In this document: piece by piece, positions 58,801 through 64,000 of the stretch | Position numbering within the stretch: position 1 is the first letter of the stretch | Layout of the letters: each line of letters opens with the position of its first letter | From: Gorsachius magnificus | Taxonomy: Eukaryota > Chordata > Aves > Pelecaniformes > Ardeidae | NCBI GenBank assembly: GCA_034008185.1 | Contig: CM067089.1 | Coordinates: 19,480,213-19,544,212 of the forward strand | DNA: 64,000 nucleotides | Direction of reading: 5' to 3' | Notes under the pieces: model-generated | What the model was told of the DNA's origin: nothing | Database searches by the model: none | The model's input: only the letters and a program-made list of their open reading frames with translations | Position numbers and translations under genes: made by a program

Positions 58801-60880
58801 CAAACTGCAAAAGCATTTATCTTGCCCATTAAATTCCATAGTGTTATAGTTTCTGATTATTTTTGTGGTTTGGAAAGTGTAAAAGAGTGTCAAGGTATTA
58901 TTCTTGTTTTTATAGGGACCAAACCAAACCAACCCCCTCCCTGAATGCATTGCCTTTGCCTGGTCAGGTGAGGGAATGTACTTTGATATCATGATTACAG
59001 CCATCCTAGAGAAGCAACGTGCACAGTCTTGCAGCCGTGGAGTGATTAAGGTCGTTATAGGTGAGTTGCATTGTGTTGCTTGTCAAACTGCTGGATGGAG
59101 CAGTGCAATGGATTGCCTATCCCGTGTCAGCAGTTCAAACTTGCATGAGAAAAATCTGTTCTAGCAGTGACAGGAGGAAGCCTGTCATGAACGTGTAAAG
59201 CATGAATGTAACCCAAACCCTTGAATTTCTGTTACTGTTAGAGTGTCGCTCTGAAGAGCCAAGAGAAGCCATGCATATGGTTTTGGTGATATCTAGTTTG
59301 TGATACTTTGGTGCTGAAAATGAATTTGTATAAAATCTAAATAGAACAAAAGTGTGTTTTAAAGTTGTTACAGTGCCAATGGCCAAGTCAGCACAGTATG
59401 AGCTGTGTCACTCTCTCTATTCCTGGTATGTCCAGTACTGGCGGTGGTTCTGTGGTGCCCTGACCGTATCCTTTCCACACCACAGAGGAAAGCGTTACCT
59501 GTTGTTGACCCAGACATCAAAATGTCAGCAGCCGACACAGATAACCACTGTCGTTCCCATCGCTGATGGGGAGTTGTCATAGAGATGCTGCCACCCAGAC
59601 TTGCAGGGGAAGCTTGCTGCGCTGCTGAGGTCCCCGGTCTCTCGAGCGGTAGCTTAATGCACAGGCCGCCTTGTTCAGAGCGCTCTGTTATCTGGCAGTG
59701 TTAGGCAGTACAAATAAAGCCTCTTGCAGTTGTGTTAGCAGTGTATTTCAGCAAGGAAAATCTTTCAACATGAAGCACAGTTTGATCCAGGTAAGGTTAA
59801 AAATCTTTCTAAAATACTACAGAACTGTAAAAAAGAGGGGGAAAATACCAAAATCTCTCCAAGAAATTAAGAGCTGCACTTTTTTTCTTGTTCAAGAACA
59901 AGTTTTTGTTACCCACAAGCTGGTGAGGAATATTTATCCCCTTTTCCCTAGAGCTGCTGTGAGCCGCAGGAAGGGGAGTACCTGTGCTAGGGCCGCCCAG
60001 CACGCGGCCTCACCCCACCGCGTGCGGAAGCAGGGGCAGGCGCTCGTAGGCCAGCCTCTCCTCGACACCTCCTGCTGCTGTCCTGTATAGAGTAGCTCCG
60101 TCACCTGGAAAGGGGAGTCTTTTCCAATTCCTAATCTGCCCCGAAGCTGCCGTGCTTACCCAAATCGTGTGTGCTTCCTTACGCTGAAGGATTTTGAACT
60201 TGCCCTGGAAGAGCGGTGCAGCAACGCCTCCCAGCCACCCTCTCCAGCGCTGCTTGTGCACCTCTGGGAGCTTTGCACTCGCTCTTTATAGCAGCGCTGA
60301 AAGGCAGCAAGGTCCTGGGTGAAAGACAGGAACCAGGCAGCCCCTGTCTGGCAACAGTGTTTGGGAAGGGTAGGAAAAGGTCCCTTTTTATCTTTGTTCT
60401 CATGGAAAGTGTCACAGGATGTTTAATGTCCCTTCTGAGCAAAGACCTGCTGTTTTCCAGATCTTGTCTGAAACCCCATGCAGCAGTATTCAGCAGGCCA
60501 CTTAGTTTTATCTTCCTTGGATAAACAAAAGGCTGCTGGAATTTGAAACTTGTTCCAAGAGTCTAGGGTCCAAAGCCTGCTGAAATCTGTGCGAGTCCTT
60601 CCCCCGGTCTGGGGTTCTGAATTGAGTTTGAAAATTTGATGACTAGGGAGCAATGGCAGCGTGACTCCTGATGGGCACAGGGCACGCAGGGCTGGTGCGT
60701 GCCGCAGAGGGCCACCCCTAGGCACGAGTTTTGGTGGTGTTTCCACTCTTGAGCTTTGTCTGACTTTGGAGCAGTTTAAAAATGCTTTCCGAAATGCCTG
60801 AGAGCACTGATCTAGAAATCCCAGTATAGTCTTTTCCTTGATGGGGGAAAAAAATAATCCCAACCTCTTAATGGGCCGGC
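49863..60880. other. Intergenic region between PANK1 and the next CpG island
   Basis: Eleven kilobases with no exon, RNA gene or well-preserved repeat that I can recognise. GC-richer patches at 52180-53000, 55800-56340 and 57000-57500 give overlapping open frames on both strands (for example 55795-56340 minus, 181 codons) with no domain similarity or splice context. Poly(A)/poly(T) runs occur near 50101, 52717, 53401, 53670, 54935 and 55598. Confidence 0.5.
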
Positions 60881-60889
60881 GGTCCCTGT

Positions 60890-61182
60890 GGCACTGCTGG
60901 GTGTGAGTGTGCGTAGGGCGCAGGGAGGGGGCCCCGGTCCCGCTGATCACGCCGTGGCGGAGCCGGAGCCACGGTGCGGGGAAGCGCAGCGCCGGGCAGC
61001 CGCGGGAGAAGGGAACCGGCTCCTGCTCCCCCGCCGGCGGCCGGGGCGGCTCCTCCGCGGGGTCCGCCCTGCAAAGCCCCCGCTCGCCCTGCAGAGCCCG
61101 GCCCCGGCCCCCTCCCCGGGCGGGGCAGCGCGCACCGACGGCCCCGCTCCCCCCGCCGCCGCCGCGGGGCCGCAGCCCGCAG
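60890..61182 (+). promoter_or_regulatory. CpG-island promoter and first non-coding exon of a rightward gene, presumed SLC16A12
   Basis: Dense CpG island (about 60890-61270) with a + strand donor CCCGCAG|GTAGGG at 61183. In mammals the gene after PANK1 on the same strand is SLC16A12 (monocarboxylate transporter 12, a creatine carrier), whose transcript begins with non-coding exons. Position and orientation fit, but no SLC16A12 coding exon (for example the N-terminal DGGWGWMIV motif) lies in the window. The open frames across the island are compositional. Confidence 0.5.
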
Positions 61183-62990
61183 GTAGGGGTGCGCGGAGGG
61201 AGGGGGCGGCGGGGCGCGGATCGGGGCGGCGGGGGCTTGGCCGGGTCGGGTCGCTTTCGTGCTCTGCCTGGACCGCGGAGCCTGGAGCTGCAGAAACGTT
61301 AAAAAAAATGCGGTTAAAATAAAGGTAAACCCCGGCGGTAAATTAAGGAGCCGTATCTACGCGCGTGCTTATGTATCTCTGTGGCGGGTCTGCTTAGCGT
61401 AAGATGAGGTCAAACGCTAGTCGGACAGTTAGGGAATAAAGAGCGTTTCAAGTTCCCAGGCGGTATGAGGAAAACTTAACTATCTTCATTTTTTTTTTTT
61501 CCCCATTGCACAAGCAGAAAAAATATACCTGTTTGGAGAGGGCTGAGCGGTGGCAGAGCGGGGCCTCGCTGCGTGCCCCGCGTCCGTGCGGGGTGCAGGG
61601 ACCCTCCCGGCCGCTGCCTGGACCCCGGCTGCAGCAGGGTGTGGGGAACCGGCTCCCAAAAGAGCTCCAAAACCCGAGGCACGGGCTGCTCAGGGGTGGG
61701 CTGGAAGAGCTGGTCTGTGGTCTTCTGCAGAAATAGTTAGCTGTGAAAGCGGCTCAAGGCAGCGATCCCTATCCCGAATGGCACTGATGCTGCTTCTGGG
61801 ATATTAACATAATTAATGTCCAGGAGAATCCTTAGTCCCTCGCGGGACTTAACCAGGTGTGCAGGAATGTGCTTCGACCCACGCCTGCAATGCCACCTGG
61901 CCTTACAGGAAATGTTGTGCTCGCAGGCAGGCTGACAAAATTCAGAAACTGTTCAATGAAGGGGGGGGGAACCAACAGCTACAATGGGTATTATCCTCAT
62001 TTTGAACTTTCTGATAATTTGCCACCTGTTTATTGATGTGTTCCATTTAATATCTCTAGGGGTAAGGTGTTAATTAGGTGTTTGGGGTGAATTTGGGTTT
62101 GCATGATAGCCTTTTGACTGAACTGATTTCATCAAGGAGCTGGTTGGGGTAGCTGAGTCTGTCTGTTGTTGTGAGTCTGCTCCTGCAGTGGCAATGAGGA
62201 AACATTTCCGTTAGCGCTGGGAAATTCAAGGATAACATGAAAGTTAATCAAGCGAAACAGGATTGCGTTTTGCTCGTGTGATTTTGTCGTGCCTCCGTTA
62301 GGGCTGTATTATTGCTCACCTCAAATCATTAGCTGTTACTGTCTTTTCACGTTAATTTTTTTAGCTATATGTTGCTCATTATTTTATGTGCTTTTTGTTT
62401 TACATTTTTTTCACTTGTGTTATATTTCATTTTTACTTTTCCATCTTTTGCAACAGCATTACAGAAGCTGTATTTTAACAGCAGGTTTCTCAGGGCTTCC
62501 CTTAAGGGCTTCCATTTAATGCCTCATAAATTCAATCATTAACTTTTGCCTTAAATGCAAGTTGGAAAGCCACGCTGAAAGACGATATAGCACGGTGTCT
62601 TACTTTTATTTTACAAAGCTTTATCAGAACTGATTTACCTGATATGTAAAGGGGAGGAAACCTCAGGAACCTTTTTTCCCCCCAGCTTGCATATTCACTT
62701 CAGCTGCATGCTGTATTCCGTTTACCTAACGAGCAGCTTGCTAGACCAGGTCTCCGGACTGGCTGGATTTGCTGGGTGGGTTCTTGCCCGTGACTGCGAG
62801 GGAGGGGACTAGGAGACCCCCAGGGGTCCCTTCCAGATCCGTATTCCCTGGCCAAGATCCTAGGGACTGGGCACAGGGGGAGGGAAGATTTTTCAGATAT
62901 TTTGATGCAAACACAATTGCTTCCTCGGGGAGAAACTTGGCTTGCGTTTCCTTAGAGAACCGAGCTTGCGTAAGCAGCCCCCTGCCACCC
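61183..62990. other. Probable first intron of the rightward gene
   Basis: No coding exon or repeat family recognised. Contains a short poly(T) run near 61490. The frame at 62289-62519 is T-rich and not protein-like. Confidence 0.45.
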
Positions 62991-63186
62991 TCTGAGCTGT
63001 GCTAGTACAGCCATTCGCGGGGCTGGTGGCGAACCGCGCCGGGGAACTGCCTGCCGCGGGTTCGGAAGCGCCTTTTCTTCCGTGGTTATCGATTACTTTT
63101 AACTCTAATCTGTCTGACTGCGTGGCTGCGGTGTCAGGGCTGAGGAGGTGGCCTGGGAGGAGGGGACGTGTGGCAGGGAGCAGGAG
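62990..63186 (+). other. GC-rich patch ending in a strong splice donor (possible alternative first or internal exon)
   Basis: A local CpG-enriched stretch (GGTGGCGAACCGCGCCGGGG and neighbours) ends GCAGGAG|GTAAGGG at 63187, a near-consensus donor on the + strand. It could be a second promoter-exon of the gene beginning at 61 kb. No clear acceptor is seen at its left, which favours a first exon. Confidence 0.3.
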
Positions 63187-63189
63187 GTA

Positions 63190-64000
63190 AGGGCCGTTTC
63201 TGCCGGCGTTGCTGCTGCAAGAAGTAATTGCTTCTCAAACGGGGGTCAGTTGTAGATGACGTGGTTGTGGCAGCTCCTTGGAAAACATAGCTGAACGCTC
63301 AGGTACCTTAGTGCAGTTGTGTGCACGTGCAGTTAGCTGTGCAGACGAAGAACTGATTCTGTGTCTCTGCTGTAATTCTGAGTTTTCACCTAATGAGTTT
63401 ACTTTCGTGATGTACAGCTACGTTTGGATAACTTCAGGGTACGTTTCCTATACTATTCTCCCTTGCAGTAGGAGGGTTTCAAAAGTCCCCTTTTCTGGAA
63501 AACAGCGCTAGGCATCGTAAGGGTATGAGTTTTATTAATCAGATTATATTCAGCTGGATAGGTGGATGCCTAAAATTCTAAAAGGGAAGATTAAACCACC
63601 CCTAAGAGGGTGCCTCTAATCCTAGAGAGCATAATTGTCACCTGCATGCCATTTAATCTTTTACGTGTAACATATAATGTTAAATGTACTTTTGACTGTA
63701 GCATAGGTCTGCTGTTAAATACTGACTGGCAGAAGTGAATCGGGCAAATTGCACTGCTTTAATTGGCACGGTGGGGCTACAGAGGCAGTGGAGTGGAAGC
63801 TTGCTGTAATCTGCTGTAACTCACTGGAGGAGTGGTCTGGAGACCACTGATGCTTTTGTGCCTTGTTTTAGGAGCTGTTCTCGTTCTTACTGCAGACACT
63901 TTGTTTCTCTGCCGTGATCCCATTGTAGCCAGTAAGAAAACACTTTCAGCACATCAGCTTCGGCGTAGTATGTGCGCGGATTTGGAGAACGATGGTACAC
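63190..64000. other. Right end of window, nothing recognised
   Basis: AT-leaning sequence with only short open frames. No transporter exon of the SLC16 family is visible, so the coding part of the presumed downstream gene must start beyond the window. Confidence 0.4.

Noticed and set aside
60888..61322. 144-codon + frame over the right CpG island
   Set aside because: Compositional; a strong donor at 61183 cuts it and the presumed gene starts with non-coding exons.
1..64000. Search for tRNA, C/D snoRNA, CRISPR-like arrays and long satellites
   Set aside because: No tRNA-type B-box with cloverleaf, no convincing C/D box pair and no spaced repeat array was found by eye; only short simple repeats.

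Overview
The window is vertebrate nuclear DNA, almost certainly from a bird. Genes are split by long introns with GT-AG borders. Three CpG-rich promoter islands interrupt otherwise AT-leaning sequence. The interspersed repeats are CR1 LINE fragments, two of them with the typical avian 3' end, plus a solo endogenous-retrovirus LTR of a type I know from birds. There are no operons, bacterial genes, CRISPR arrays or tRNAs that I can see.

The one gene identified with certainty is PANK1 (pantothenate kinase 1), on the + strand from 20470 to 47807. Two alternative first exons (1a ending 20719, 1b ending 21126) both leave one base of a split codon and both join the common exon 2 at 29607. Joining the exons gives a 447-residue alpha-like protein and a 373-residue beta-like protein. 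The beta form has the same length as mammalian PANK1-beta and keeps the catalytic Glu138 and the CoA-binding Arg207. Intron 5 carries the microRNA miR-107 (43917-43997), the conserved intronic passenger of PANK1.

Layout: 1-540 is a CpG island with a minus-strand first exon (splice donor facing left at 96) and a CCAAT plus CHR cell-cycle element pair. By conserved vertebrate gene order (KIF20B - PANK1 - SLC16A12) it is most likely the KIF20B promoter. 540-20000 is mostly non-coding but holds a 602-bp solo LTR with a 5-bp target duplication (2841-3452) and a coding-looking exon (5701-5878) that I do not recognise. 20000-21200 is the PANK1 promoter island. 21127-29606 is intron 1, with a plus-oriented CR1. 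29607-47807 holds PANK1 exons 2-7, followed by a 3' UTR with several AATAAA signals, the last at 49227. 49726-49862 is another CR1. 49863-60880 is intergenic with nothing identifiable. 60890-61182 is a third CpG island with a + strand splice donor, most likely the SLC16A12 promoter and first non-coding exon.

The most unusual observation is a chain of candidate exons on the + strand (5701-5878, 17855-17890, 22891-22944, 26098-26121). All are open in one continuous frame and all leave the same split-codon phase. They run through the PANK1 promoter and are phase-compatible with PANK1 exon 2. This is either an undescribed divergent gene starting at the presumed KIF20B promoter, an upstream PANK1 isoform, or chance. 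RNA evidence would decide.
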